From a virus: 34,017 nt of DNA. Location of the stretch: IMG/VR virus record IMGVR_UViG_3300000115_000023, positions 15,810-49,826 of that record; one strand, written 5' to 3'. The translations under genes and the position numbers were made by a program. Below, piece after piece: positions 1 through 10,044 of this stretch (its first letter is position 1; every line of letters begins with the position of its first letter). Below the pieces are notes generated by a model. It saw only the letters and a list, made by a program, of their open reading frames with translations, did not search any database and was not told where the DNA came from.

Positions 1-3000
1 AGGCAAATGTTTGGTGTCACTGAGTTTGGGAATGACTATGTACAAAGTGTAGCTAGACGCGCCTACCTGATGGACTTGCATAGAATGTTTGTGAGTCACG
101 GACACGGTGAAGTAGATAATAGGATTTTAAGGTACCATGACGGAGGTTCTTTGAATTTCCAACTTGGGGGTAATCTAGAAGCTGATACTTTGTTTACTTC
201 TAACTACAACGTGATGCGTGATGCATTCGAAGCTGTAGAGAATGGGACTGAGGAGAGTGAACTACTAAGAAAGTTCTTGGATAAAGAAGTACAAGCTTTT
301 ACTGCTAGGCTAGAAGGTTACACTCAGGATATAATAGACAGGTTTAATGGTAGTGAGAATTTTGCTACTTGGATGCAGCAGTATGTAGAACCTAAGAATG
401 GGTACATGAAAGGGGATGAGATTAACTTCCTCCGTGACTTTGTAGCTATGTCTGTTATAGGTAGGATGGTAAGTAGGGAGTTCTTAAGAAGTGGTATTAA
501 CTACACTAAAGATGGTGCTGCATATGTTAAGCGTTCAGGTCACAGTAGCACACCTGGATATCTGCTTGCTCTGCGTGGCACACTAAGTGATCCTGAGTAT
601 GGAATGCCTCCTACGTTTAATGAGGTTACTGTTAAAGACCTCATTACTTCTATCAGTCCTACTGAGTTCGATACTCTGAGAAACGCACTGATTAAGCAAC
701 TTGTTCCGTCAGATGCTGCTTTTGGGGAGAAGGGAAATACCTACGAGACTCTTAGTGATGAAAGCAGAGAGATAATAGATAGACTCTTATCCCCGTACGG
801 GGCGAACAATGGTACTGATGCTCAGGCATTTATCACCATTGATATGTACCGTTTCATACAGCAAGGTCTAGGCAAGTGGAATACTTTTGAGGAAAAGGCA
901 TATGAAAAATACATCTCTCAGCCTAAGGGTCAGAGAGTTTGGACTGGTAAGCCTATTAAGCCAATGAAGCCTTCCTATGACTACAGAAATGTAGTTATGA
1001 TTAACGGCAGGAAACACCTTGTTCCGATAGTACACAAGAATTCTTATGTAGTAATGACTGATCAACTTGTTGAGGGTATTCCCAACATGATGAATCTGCT
1101 TAACTACATGGAAACCAACAATGTACAGGTAGCAAATACAGACAGTGCTAAGAAGCTTGGAAGCTTTATGCCTGTGGACATCACTGACCTTGCTAATGCA
1201 AACATTCAAACTTTAGACAGCAGAGGTTTGAAGTTCCCGCAGATACTTCCTTCTAAGAAGAAGCAGGAAATTACCTTCGGTAGACAGCCTCGTAAGAACA
1301 TGGTAGCTAACATAAAAGCAGACCAGAACTACACAGTAGGTGGAGTAAAAATGAGAGGCAGGACAATGCTGAACTTGTACTTTAAGGCCGTTAGTGGTAG
1401 GCTTGTACAAGGACACAACTCTGTTATGTCTAAGCTTGGGCTGGATGCAGTTCAAGCGGCTACAAATAATGCTGAAAGGAAAAGTGCTCTAGCAGAGTCA
1501 GTAGTAAAAATTAGGGAGGCTGTAGCTGAGATGAATATGGAGAAGACATTCACTCAGAATTTTATTGACTCCTTAGAAGTTGCAGCAGATGCGGATGGTA
1601 ACGTAACTAGTTCTTTACCATTCTCATTCCCAACTCTGGGGCCGAAGCTGGAGAATCTTATTATGAGTAAGTTCCGTAATGAGGCATACTTAATGAAGCT
1701 CCCTGGACAAGAGATGGTTCAGTTTGCTGAGTTTGGGGCACATGAAGTTGATGGAACTCTTAAGTTCTATGAGGTAGAAGGAGACAAAGTTAAAGGAGCG
1801 CAGGTAGACATAGGCTACGATGTACTTAAGCGCATGGGCCTAGATCCTGACGCACCTGTTGAAATTATACAAGAAGGACTTGATGAGCTTCTTGGGTATC
1901 GTATACCCCAGCAGTCTAAGGCATCTATGTATGTTCTGAAAATACGTAACGTAATTCAAGGAGAGCACGCAGGAATAATACGAGTGCCTGCAGCTACTAC
2001 AACATTGATGGGATCTGACTTCGACGTTGACAAACTGTTTGTGATATTCCCAGAACTAGAAGTACTACGTAATGAGAAAGGTGAAGCAGTAAAGGTTCAG
2101 AAAGTAAAGCCTGACTATTCCTACTTGATTAGAAACTTGTCTACTGAAGATTTCTCTAAGATTGATCCTAAAGTCCTCAATAATATAGTCTTTGACACTT
2201 TCTACGCTGTTGGTTCAGACGTTAAGCACTTGACTGAGACTACTGCTGTGATGGATTTGCCTGAGAGTGTAGATCCTATCAGTCAGGCAATGGTAATGAT
2301 GGGTAGACCTACTGAGGTATCTGTTGATATTAATAACCCACATGATAGATTGCTAAGTTCAGAGACTGCTATGCTCAGCATTAGGTTACGTGGTATTTAT
2401 GCAAATGCTATAGCTGGACGTAACGTGTTGGAGACGTTGGTAAACGTGTACGGATTATCTCCTAAAGAGAATTCTGTAATATTTCATAGTGGTAATACTT
2501 CTGAAGCTAAGCAGGAGATACTAGTTTCTGAGATAGAGATTGATGGCTTCACTTTTCAAAGTGACCAGATCATGTCTATGTATCTGAGTGCTGCAGTTGA
2601 CTCCGTCAATAAGCCTATACACTCAATTATTAATGACAACGCTGTAACTGCACCTCTCACTGTATTTATGCTGTCGGTAGGCTATACTCCTCAAGAGGCT
2701 ATAACCTTCATGAACATACCTGTTGTTAAATCAATAACAGATGGTGCTAGGTCTAACAATATGACAGTAAAGACCTACATGGATACCATGTATGGAGTCA
2801 TATCATTACCTCTTGACTCGGATATAATTACAAATTCCTCTGATAAGAAAGACACTCCTTCAGGAATTTATCTTCCTGAGGCTGCAGATATGGCGGAAAT
2901 CGTACGAGCTAGCGACAGAGGAGAAGAGCTTCCAGAAAATTATAATGAAGGAGATTATCTCTTTGCTTTACAGCAAATGGCAGGTAAAGCAGCTAGACTT

Positions 3001-6000
3001 CAGAACTATCATAGCTTGCTATCTCCTGACAACATAGATCAAAAGGGAACTATACCTCTGCATCAGGAGATGATGGACAAGGGTATGAATCTCAGAGATG
3101 ACGTGTTTGGAGGTATGGTAGGAGCTGAGGAACTCATAAACAAAGTACTCAACAAAGGAGAGAGGTCCTATGACATTGTCGGAGAGTTCTATGATAGGGG
3201 TAATGTGAGTTTAGACATGATGTCTGCTCTTGGATTTGTATCTAACCAGCCTGGTGTAGAGGAATTCAAGAAGAAGATAAAGTCTATGACTAATAAAAAG
3301 TATCTCAATGAGATGCAGCATAGAGATATAAATAGGATGATTACTCATCACCTATACACTATGCCTGGCTCTCCGATATTTGACAGTGGGTTACTAGACT
3401 TGAGTTTTGTTGAGAGCACCTTCTTTGACGGAGGCTTACAGAACATTGTTCTGGGAATGAGGAATGCAGTAGGAGTAGGGGAGAACATAGTGCTCAATAC
3501 TCTTATGCCTACTACTGATTTTATAGAAGGTAAAGACTTTACCTACCTAAAGTTCAACATGTCTGCACTGGATGATATTGGGAAGAACCAATTCAGTATG
3601 CTGCTTGAGGAGATGATACAGAACCCATCTATGTATGGGTCTGAATATACCAGCATAGTACAGATGTTTACCAAAGCAGTATTGTCTAACTCTGTAATTA
3701 CTAGTGGATTTACAGCTGGACCTACTTCATACTTCAACCTTATACCGCAGTCTTATTGGAACTCACTTACTAATGTAGAAGGCGAAGACTTCAGGACACA
3801 CGCTAACAGGCAGGTGAGAGAGCTAAACAGTCAGAATGAGTTGTCTTCTCAGTTTATGGACAGCTTCCTGATGAACTATGCTACACATAACATAGGTAAG
3901 TCTACACTATTCTCTAGTACAACTTTGTCTGGTGTTGCTGATAGTGACACACTCCCCTTAAAGAAGAAGTCAGAATTTGTAGTTGTAAAGGATGACCTTA
4001 CTGGTTCAAGATACTTGTTCCAAAAGTTTGGAGATGGTATTTACAAGAAGATACGTACGAAGGGTAAGCAGTACAGATTCAATGAGACACACTTAAGGGA
4101 CAGCAATGGTAACCCAACACAAGTATCACTTATTAGAAGTGTGCAGGGTACTACTAGAATACTTCCCCCCAAGCAGTCTAGAGATTTAGATCTAGGTCTT
4201 CGTAAAGAAACTGAGGTAGGATACAAGGCTAAGGTCAGAAGACTTAGTGATGCCTTTGCTAAAGCTGGTATAGACATAACAGTCACTGAAGGCTCACTTC
4301 CTAAAGGAGTTAAAGGTGAGGTTGTAGGAGATACTATTGTCTTAGATCCTTCTCAAATTACTGAGGATACTACATATCACGAGTTTGGGCACATACTTCT
4401 CGATATGCTTCCGGAAGATGAACTCGATAAGTACATACAAGAAATCACTAGGCTACGTCCTGACTTAGTGAAAGCTGTTTCTGGTGCTTATTCTGATCTA
4501 CAAGGTAGAGCTTTGGGTAAGGAGATACTTACCACAGCTATAGGTATAGAAGGTGCTAAGATTGAAAGGAAGAACCCAAGCAAACTTCGCATGCTGATCA
4601 ATAGGATCATTCGTGCTATAGGTAAAGTGTTTGGAGTAAGACCTGACCCTGCAGTTGTACTTGCTGAAGAACTGTTTGCTAAGAACATAAGAAAAGAAGG
4701 GTTAAGCGGTGTGTACAATGATGCTATGCGTCGATCTGTAGATCTTCAGGACAGGGTCAAGCAAGTATTCACGCAAGTCAATAGCTCACTTAAAAGGCAG
4801 AAAGCTAAGCTGCTTGCTCAGAAGGAAACTGAGACTCAGAAGTTAAAGCTTAAGCAGGTACAGGCTCAGCTGAATTCTTTGAATGCTATTAAAGAAAGAG
4901 CTGCAATTAATCAAGAAAGCATTGATGACTTCTTGAACTTCCAGCAGTTTGTGCTAAATACTACTTCTAAGATTGAGAACGTTCTGGAAGACCTTCAGGC
5001 AACTGAGCACAAAGCCCTAACTAAAGAGGAGATATACACCAGGCTGAGAGTCATAGACAGCTTACGAGAAGACATAGACTCTTTGTTCAGTACTAACACT
5101 GAGAACTCTACTATCTTCCAGATGTCTCAGCTTATACAGAATTTGAACTTTGATGAAATTGATTCCTCAGAAGTAAAGCTGATACTAACAGACTTAGACA
5201 ATGCTTCTAGGAGACTAGCGGATTCTCGCGAAGTGTACTTGGACACTATCATACCTATGATGTCTAAGCTTCTTCTTACTTACGCTGATCCTATTCTAGG
5301 AGCTAAAATCCAAAAGCTCAAAGATCATGTGATGCAGACTAAGGACATATCAGGGTATAGACTTTCTTCTACAACTAACAGCACTGAACTCAAGAAGCTT
5401 AAAGCAGATTATAGGAATAGTAAGAAAACTACTGAGCCTATGACTAAGGAGGAGTACAAAGCAAAAGCACTTGAGATAAAGCTTAGGGATTTGGATAACA
5501 AAGTCCCAGGAAAGAAGCAACTTGATGCCGAGCTTAAAAGAGCTCATGTACAAAAGTCAGGGTATGCAGCGACTATTGATCCTATTGTGTACAGCAATGA
5601 AATGAATGTTCAGCTGCTTAGTAATGCACTTCGTTCTGAACTGCAGTCTGCTAATGAAAGCACCGTAGACTATGTGTACGATTTAGAAAAAGTATATGAG
5701 CCATTCAGAACACTTATGGGTGGAGATGTCAGTCCCACTAAGCTGAACGAGAAACTTATTACTACTAAAAGAGTTCCTCTCAGGAATGAAGATGGAAATA
5801 TTTCATCTTACATGAATGTACTTGCTCTTGAAGAACCATTTAAAACTGGAGAGTGGTACAAGGAAAGAAAGCTGGCTCTCGAGGATATGGCTAGAAAAAC
5901 CAATAGACCAGCTAGAGGGGCAGATAGAATTGAATGGCAGAATTGGTACAAGAGTTTTGATGCTGTTACCTATGACAGCTTGTATTCTGAATGGTATGCA

Positions 6001-8178
6001 AATAACTCTCAAGGAATACCTAATGCTGAGAAAATATGGAACGGGTGGAATGCGAAATTGAACAATACTCTGCTGGAAATAAACAGGTTAACCGAGGAAG
6101 GCAATCCTGAGAACAGAGATGCTATAGCAATACTTGAAGTCGAAGAACAGTCTCTCCAAAGACGTATTAAGAATAGCAGGAAAGAAAGCAGATTAGGTGT
6201 AACCTATCTAAATGAGCTGGCTATGCCTAGCAATGGTAGTAATGGTACTAAGGACTATACCAATCCTTTGTACAATGAGATAATGAGCACACCTGAACTT
6301 AAAAATTACTATACTTTCTTAAGAGACAAGTATTTCGAAGCTCAAGGGAGAGTTGGAAAGAGTGACCTTTTTGTAAATGCATGGGATGATTACTCTTATG
6401 TTCTCCCATCTGTACGTAAAAACTTAGTAGAAGACTTTAAAAGAAAAGACTATAAGGAAAAGGAGTCTTGGATAAGTACAGCTAAGGAGATGTTTACGAA
6501 GCCATTTGTTCGTCTTGATACTGACACCGAGTATGGTGTTATGACTGACATTGATGGAGACAGAGTGCGCCACTTGCCTAGATACTTTACTAACCTTGTA
6601 CCTGCATCAGATGTCAGCACAGACATAGCGCAGTCTATGACTATGTTCGAGCACATGTCTCATCAGTTTGAGGCAAAGTCTAAGATGACTGGTCTTGTTA
6701 ATGGAATGCTTGCAGCACACGAGGCTAAAGGTGCTATGGCTACTGCAGGAGGTCTTGGTCTTATAGACAAGTTCAAGTCAAACAGATTTGGTAAAGTTGT
6801 AGCTAAGGAGAAAGTCAACAGAGAGCTTGAGCATATGCGCAGCTGGATTGATACTGTTTATTATGGAGAACTGAAGGAGAGTGCAGAGTTTGGAGGTGTA
6901 GACTTTAACAAAGTTAGCTCCGCTATGCAAAGAGCAACTGCTGCTAACAGCTTGATGCTGAACACTTTGCAGATATTTAACCAGGGGGTTCTTGATAATC
7001 TTATGATAGCTACTGAGTCTGCTGCTGGAGAATACTGGGGTCCGAAAGACCACTTGTGGGCTGTAAAGAAGTACATGACTGAAGGAGCTGCACTTGGAGA
7101 TACAGATATAATTTCTAATAAGTTAGCAGCTCAAACAAAGCTGGCTAAGGTTATGCAGTCAGTTGATGCTATGGTGCATATTGAAGATCAGCTTAGAGAA
7201 GTTAAAGGAAGCAAGCTCCGCAAAATCTTTAATGTAAATACAGGATACGCTCCACAAAGAGGGGTAGAGCATCAGACATCAGCAGTTAGGATGTTGGCTC
7301 TTATGAAATCTACTGTACCACTTGATAAAAACGGTAACAGGATTGAGATTGATGGGCAGGAAGTAGACAATCTGTACGATGCATTCATAGAGAATGACAA
7401 AGGCAGGATGATTCTTGATCCTAGAGTAGCTAACACTGACGTAAGTAAGATTACTGCTAAGCTGAACGGTATATCAAAGAGAACTAACCAAGTCAAAGGT
7501 AAGTTTGACAGCTCGATGGCTGACAGGAACTGGTTCTTTAGCATGCTTATGCTGTTCCGTAACTACATACCAGGTAATGTCAGGAAGATATTTGGTCATC
7601 CTGAAGGGTATCACGTAGACCATGAGCTTGGGCAGGTTACTAGAGGTATGATTCCAAGTCTTATGTCTGCTGTAGCTAACATGGCAGAGGACGGTATTTC
7701 AGACGGATGGGCTACTACCAGTTCAACAGACAAGAAAAACCTTAACAGAATTGCTGTACACCTTCTCTCTTACTTAGGTGCAGGTATGCTGTACGCTAGC
7801 CTAGAAGACGATGACGATGATTATGCAAGTGTATTTGTAGCTTACCAGGCTAGAAGACTGCAGACTGAGCTTGCTGGTTTCTTGAATCCGTTTGACTTCT
7901 TCAGAATGGTACAGCGTCCTCTGGCTACTTCCAACACAGTTCTTAATTGGTTAGAGCTTGGACAACACTTAGCTATGTCTTCAGCATACGCAACTACTGG
8001 AGCATTTGAAGATAGCGTCTTGTACAAAAGACGTCAGGGAAAGTACAAGAAAGGAGACTTGAAGCTGTGGAACAAGTTCAATAAGGTTATCCCAACACTC
8101 AATGGATGGCAGACTGCTTTCTGGACAGACGGATCAACTAAGAATGTTGCTCAGAAGATAAAGTGGTTCAACCTTTAA
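1..8178 (+). CDS. Giant crAss-like virion RNA polymerase with zincin-like domain, C-terminal part (5' partial)
   Basis: The frame is open from base 1, and the ATG at base 7 is only the first Met in view, so the true start is upstream. Numbering from that Met gives at least 2723 residues. Residues 668-676 contain GSDFDVDK, with D671, D673 and D675 matching the metal-binding aspartate loop described for the crAss-like phage phi14:2 virion RNA polymerase; the preceding GYRIPQQ and IIRVPA segments also fit that family. HEFGH at 1458-1462, with Glu1506 in KEILTTAIG as a possible third ligand, suggests a gluzincin-type metalloprotease domain. Helical, probably coiled-coil sequence follows (about 1580-1800). 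A hydrophobic stretch near 2579-2600 is followed by a run of acidic residues, perhaps helping membrane passage at ejection (inference). The polymerase assignment is firm; protease activity is not shown. The gene ends in a bidirectional terminator facing the replication genes. Confidence 0.88.
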   Translation, partial: RQMFGVTEFGNDYVQSVARRAYLMDLHRMFVSHGHGEVDNRILRYHDGGSLNFQLGGNLEADTLFTSNYNVMRDAFEAVENGTEESELLRKFLDKEVQAFTARLEGYTQDIIDRFNGSENFATWMQQYVEPKNGYMKGDEINFLRDFVAMSVIGRMVSREFLRSGINYTKDGAAYVKRSGHSSTPGYLLALRGTLSDPEYGMPPTFNEVTVKDLITSISPTEFDTLRNALIKQLVPSDAAFGEKGNTYETLSDESREIIDRLLSPYGANNGTDAQAFITIDMYRFIQQGLGKWNTFEEKAYEKYISQPKGQRVWTGKPIKPMKPSYDYRNVVMINGRKHLVPIVHKNSYVVMTDQLVEGIPNMMNLLNYMETNNVQVANTDSAKKLGSFMPVDITDLANANIQTLDSRGLKFPQILPSKKKQEITFGRQPRKNMVANIKADQNYTVGGVKMRGRTMLNLYFKAVSGRLVQGHNSVMSKLGLDAVQAATNNAERKSALAESVVKIREAVAEMNMEKTFTQNFIDSLEVAADADGNVTSSLPFSFPTLGPKLENLIMSKFRNEAYLMKLPGQEMVQFAEFGAHEVDGTLKFYEVEGDKVKGAQVDIGYDVLKRMGLDPDAPVEIIQEGLDELLGYRIPQQSKASMYVLKIRNVIQGEHAGIIRVPAATTTLMGSDFDVDKLFVIFPELEVLRNEKGEAVKVQKVKPDYSYLIRNLSTEDFSKIDPKVLNNIVFDTFYAVGSDVKHLTETTAVMDLPESVDPISQAMVMMGRPTEVSVDINNPHDRLLSSETAMLSIRLRGIYANAIAGRNVLETLVNVYGLSPKENSVIFHSGNTSEAKQEILVSEIEIDGFTFQSDQIMSMYLSAAVDSVNKPIHSIINDNAVTAPLTVFMLSVGYTPQEAITFMNIPVVKSITDGARSNNMTVKTYMDTMYGVISLPLDSDIITNSSDKKDTPSGIYLPEAADMAEIVRASDRGEELPENYNEGDYLFALQQMAGKAARLQNYHSLLSPDNIDQKGTIPLHQEMMDKGMNLRDDVFGGMVGAEELINKVLNKGERSYDIVGEFYDRGNVSLDMMSALGFVSNQPGVEEFKKKIKSMTNKKYLNEMQHRDINRMITHHLYTMPGSPIFDSGLLDLSFVESTFFDGGLQNIVLGMRNAVGVGENIVLNTLMPTTDFIEGKDFTYLKFNMSALDDIGKNQFSMLLEEMIQNPSMYGSEYTSIVQMFTKAVLSNSVITSGFTAGPTSYFNLIPQSYWNSLTNVEGEDFRTHANRQVRELNSQNELSSQFMDSFLMNYATHNIGKSTLFSSTTLSGVADSDTLPLKKKSEFVVVKDDLTGSRYLFQKFGDGIYKKIRTKGKQYRFNETHLRDSNGNPTQVSLIRSVQGTTRILPPKQSRDLDLGLRKETEVGYKAKVRRLSDAFAKAGIDITVTEGSLPKGVKGEVVGDTIVLDPSQITEDTTYHEFGHILLDMLPEDELDKYIQEITRLRPDLVKAVSGAYSDLQGRALGKEILTTAIGIEGAKIERKNPSKLRMLINRIIRAIGKVFGVRPDPAVVLAEELFAKNIRKEGLSGVYNDAMRRSVDLQDRVKQVFTQVNSSLKRQKAKLLAQKETETQKLKLKQVQAQLNSLNAIKERAAINQESIDDFLNFQQFVLNTTSKIENVLEDLQATEHKALTKEEIYTRLRVIDSLREDIDSLFSTNTENSTIFQMSQLIQNLNFDEIDSSEVKLILTDLDNASRRLADSREVYLDTIIPMMSKLLLTYADPILGAKIQKLKDHVMQTKDISGYRLSSTTNSTELKKLKADYRNSKKTTEPMTKEEYKAKALEIKLRDLDNKVPGKKQLDAELKRAHVQKSGYAATIDPIVYSNEMNVQLLSNALRSELQSANESTVDYVYDLEKVYEPFRTLMGGDVSPTKLNEKLITTKRVPLRNEDGNISSYMNVLALEEPFKTGEWYKERKLALEDMARKTNRPARGADRIEWQNWYKSFDAVTYDSLYSEWYANNSQGIPNAEKIWNGWNAKLNNTLLEINRLTEEGNPENRDAIAILEVEEQSLQRRIKNSRKESRLGVTYLNELAMPSNGSNGTKDYTNPLYNEIMSTPELKNYYTFLRDKYFEAQGRVGKSDLFVNAWDDYSYVLPSVRKNLVEDFKRKDYKEKESWISTAKEMFTKPFVRLDTDTEYGVMTDIDGDRVRHLPRYFTNLVPASDVSTDIAQSMTMFEHMSHQFEAKSKMTGLVNGMLAAHEAKGAMATAGGLGLIDKFKSNRFGKVVAKEKVNRELEHMRSWIDTVYYGELKESAEFGGVDFNKVSSAMQRATAANSLMLNTLQIFNQGVLDNLMIATESAAGEYWGPKDHLWAVKKYMTEGAALGDTDIISNKLAAQTKLAKVMQSVDAMVHIEDQLREVKGSKLRKIFNVNTGYAPQRGVEHQTSAVRMLALMKSTVPLDKNGNRIEIDGQEVDNLYDAFIENDKGRMILDPRVANTDVSKITAKLNGISKRTNQVKGKFDSSMADRNWFFSMLMLFRNYIPGNVRKIFGHPEGYHVDHELGQVTRGMIPSLMSAVANMAEDGISDGWATTSSTDKKNLNRIAVHLLSYLGAGMLYASLEDDDDDYASVFVAYQARRLQTELAGFLNPFDFFRMVQRPLATSNTVLNWLELGQHLAMSSAYATTGAFEDSVLYKRRQGKYKKGDLKLWNKFNKVIPTLNGWQTAFWTDGSTKNVAQKIKWFNL

Positions 8179-8193
8179 AGAGCCGCGAGTAAA

Positions 8194-8217
8194 AAAGGGG
8201 GGCTACTGCCCCCCTTT
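8194..8217. terminator. Bidirectional intrinsic terminator between converging genes
   Basis: AAAGGGGGG (8194-8202) pairs with CCCCCCTTT (8209-8217) around a 6-base loop. The plus strand continues with TTTCTT and the minus strand with six Ts. It ends the giant polymerase gene on the plus strand and the UDG operon on the minus strand. The minus-strand gene's TAG stop (8203-8205) lies in the loop. Confidence 0.9.
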
Positions 8218-8511
8218 CTTATCCTTAGCTACTTGCAGTAGCACTAGATAGCCAATAAGATCTTGGATTGTATCCTCGACATCGTCGTGAATACCCATGT
8301 TCTGAATTCTGCTTAGCTTATCATCTATTCGAACTTCGAGTGCCAATATAGCATCAGCTCTAGAGAATAATCTAATCGGATTCAATGCTGAATCTCCGTA
8401 TGACGTATTCTTTTCTCTCAGTAACACTTTGATACCGTCGAGAACTAAATACGCTTTACGCAGAGTATCAAGACCATCATCTTCTTTCGGCTTATCCATT
8501 GTACTGCTCAT
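8203..8511 (-). CDS. DUF1599/MazG-like nucleotide-metabolism protein
   Basis: This is a small helical protein of 102 residues from the ATG at 8511. The upstream in-frame ATG at 8544 would extend it further into UDG; 8511 has an A-rich leader and is preferred, and 8499 is also possible. The pattern YGDSA, then LEVRIDDKLSRI, then EDTIQDLIGYLVLL matches the DUF1599 family (nucleotide-modification-associated domain 1), related to the MazG/all-alpha NTP pyrophosphohydrolase fold with clustered acidic metal ligands. A role in cleaning or adjusting the nucleotide pool is inferred. It overlaps the end of UDG by about 20 bases and is last in its operon; its stop codon is inside the terminator loop. 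Confidence 0.7.
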   Translation of the reverse strand: MSSTMDKPKEDDGLDTLRKAYLVLDGIKVLLREKNTSYGDSALNPIRLFSRADAILALEVRIDDKLSRIQNMGIHDDVEDTIQDLIGYLVLLQVAKDKKGGQ

Positions 8512-9271
8512 ATTGTTTTCTTGGAACCATATCCCGTCGCTCATATTCCGGTAAATTAAAGAAGTTTATAGGACGATCAAGGTACTCATTAATCTTCACA
8601 AAGTGATTACAACCGAAGAAACCAGCCTTACCCCCAGAATAAGATTCAGCAGCCGGGTGGGGTGCAGTTAACACCCAATGGCTACCAATCTCTTCAGGGA
8701 ATAAGGTCAGGTGATCTTCAGCAGTCTCACTAGTAACTTGTATCTGCTCTAACAAGGACTGCGCATCTTTACCCCAACCAACAAAAACAATGTTGTTATG
8801 CTTGGCCCGGATACGTTTGAGCACTTCCACAGTAAAGCCTTCCCACAGTTTCTTGTGAGAGTTAGGCTGCTTCTGTCTAACAGTCAAAGACGTGTTGATT
8901 AGAAGTACACCTTGTCTAGCCCAATGCTCAAGACTTGTATCGAACTCAGGGTTCACATCCAGACCATGACTTTCATGTAGTTCTTTTACAATGTTCCTAA
9001 GACTTGGGCTGAGCTTACCGTTGTTAGTAGCAAATGCAAGACCCGTAGCTATACCATTATGGTATGGGTCTTGACCTAGTATGACTACACGGAGATCACG
9101 AAACTGAGTCCAGTCAAAAGCACGAAATACGTTTCCCGCCACAGGAAAGCATCGATTAGATTTGTATTCCGCACTTAATTCTTTCTTCAGTTTCGCAAAC
9201 CTCTGTGAGTCAAAGATCGGCTGAAGGACTGGCCACCAGTCCCCAACCTGTTCTTTGATTTTATCGTTCAT
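8492..9271 (-). CDS. ung: Uracil-DNA glycosylase, family 1
   Basis: The protein is 259 residues, close to the 220-230 usual for family 1 plus a C-terminal tail. It removes uracil from DNA to start base-excision repair. Visible motifs are the water-activating loop GQDPYH (66-71, Asp68 catalytic), LLINTSLTV (123-131, uracil-binding Asn), and HPAAESYSGG (205-214), the DNA-intercalation loop corresponding to the HPSP-type motif; here Ala replaces the usual Ser/Pro pattern. The start overlaps the stop of the upstream gene in an ATGA, so translation is probably coupled. UDG is common in crAss-like phages, and with the polymerase and exonuclease encoded here it could support a phage-directed repair path. 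Confidence 0.95.
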   Translation of the reverse strand: MNDKIKEQVGDWWPVLQPIFDSQRFAKLKKELSAEYKSNRCFPVAGNVFRAFDWTQFRDLRVVILGQDPYHNGIATGLAFATNNGKLSPSLRNIVKELHESHGLDVNPEFDTSLEHWARQGVLLINTSLTVRQKQPNSHKKLWEGFTVEVLKRIRAKHNNIVFVGWGKDAQSLLEQIQVTSETAEDHLTLFPEEIGSHWVLTAPHPAAESYSGGKAGFFGCNHFVKINEYLDRPINFFNLPEYERRDMVPRKQYEQYNG

Positions 9272-10044
9272 ATCACTTTTTTACTGGGAGAATAAAGCTC
9301 AGGTCTAAATACCTCAAGGTCGAGACTAGGCTTACTGTGCAGCTCCGCATCATCTGGGAGGTGTACGTCTAGCTTGTTCTCAATATGAGATTTTAGTCCT
9401 GGGTCTTTAAAGAGAATCTTCCCAGTGTGTCCGTCGAAGTCAAAACCATGAAACTCCAATATTCTTAGCTTCCAATCATCCTCTATTTCTGAATATCTTC
9501 CATCTCTGAATGCCGTATATGAAGTTTTGGCTTCTTCCGGTACCCCGAACACAAATAGTACGTGATAAGGATCTGGATCCTTTCTCACTTTAAAATTCCT
9601 GAACGAACATAAAGCTGATTCAAACTTTGTAAACAAGGTATCGCCTGAGTAGCGATACAGTAATGCGACACATTCAGAGAAGTCAGGCACTTCCATGAAC
9701 GCATTGACAAACAGTGAATCCCACAGCATCAGCTTTCTATTCCCACCCATCATAGGGAACAGGAATATGCTTGAATCTGTAAGTCGTTCAACTGATAAGT
9801 CGTAGCATACTGTACCGTTGTGAGGCCCAAGACATGCAGTGATATGATTAATGCGATAGGGTGACTTAGGCCTTGGCCTGATAGTCGAACCTATCGTAAT
9901 CTCTATCTTGCAGTCATTGAACTCACAGTCAATACCTGTGATTACATTGTCAACCTTCTTAGTTACACACTTAGAGAGATCCCCAGTCAGACGCACAGTT
10001 CTCCCATTAATAGGGGTGAATTGTATGTCCGGACATCTTACCAT
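9268..10044 (-). CDS. Conserved phage protein of unknown function in the repair operon
   Basis: 258 residues; I do not recognise a family. It is a soluble mixed alpha/beta protein with no membrane segment or signal peptide. Features include several Cys (CEFNDCK near 40-46), an aromatic DPDPYHVLFVFGVPEEA segment in the middle, and DWKLRILEFHGFDFDGH towards the C-terminus. It overlaps UDG by 4 bases (ATGA) downstream and the exonuclease by 7 bases upstream, so it is translated with two DNA-repair/replication enzymes. A DNA-metabolism role is inferred only from that position. Confidence 0.85.
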   Translation of the reverse strand: MVRCPDIQFTPINGRTVRLTGDLSKCVTKKVDNVITGIDCEFNDCKIEITIGSTIRPRPKSPYRINHITACLGPHNGTVCYDLSVERLTDSSIFLFPMMGGNRKLMLWDSLFVNAFMEVPDFSECVALLYRYSGDTLFTKFESALCSFRNFKVRKDPDPYHVLFVFGVPEEAKTSYTAFRDGRYSEIEDDWKLRILEFHGFDFDGHTGKILFKDPGLKSHIENKLDVHLPDDAELHSKPSLDLEVFRPELYSPSKKVI

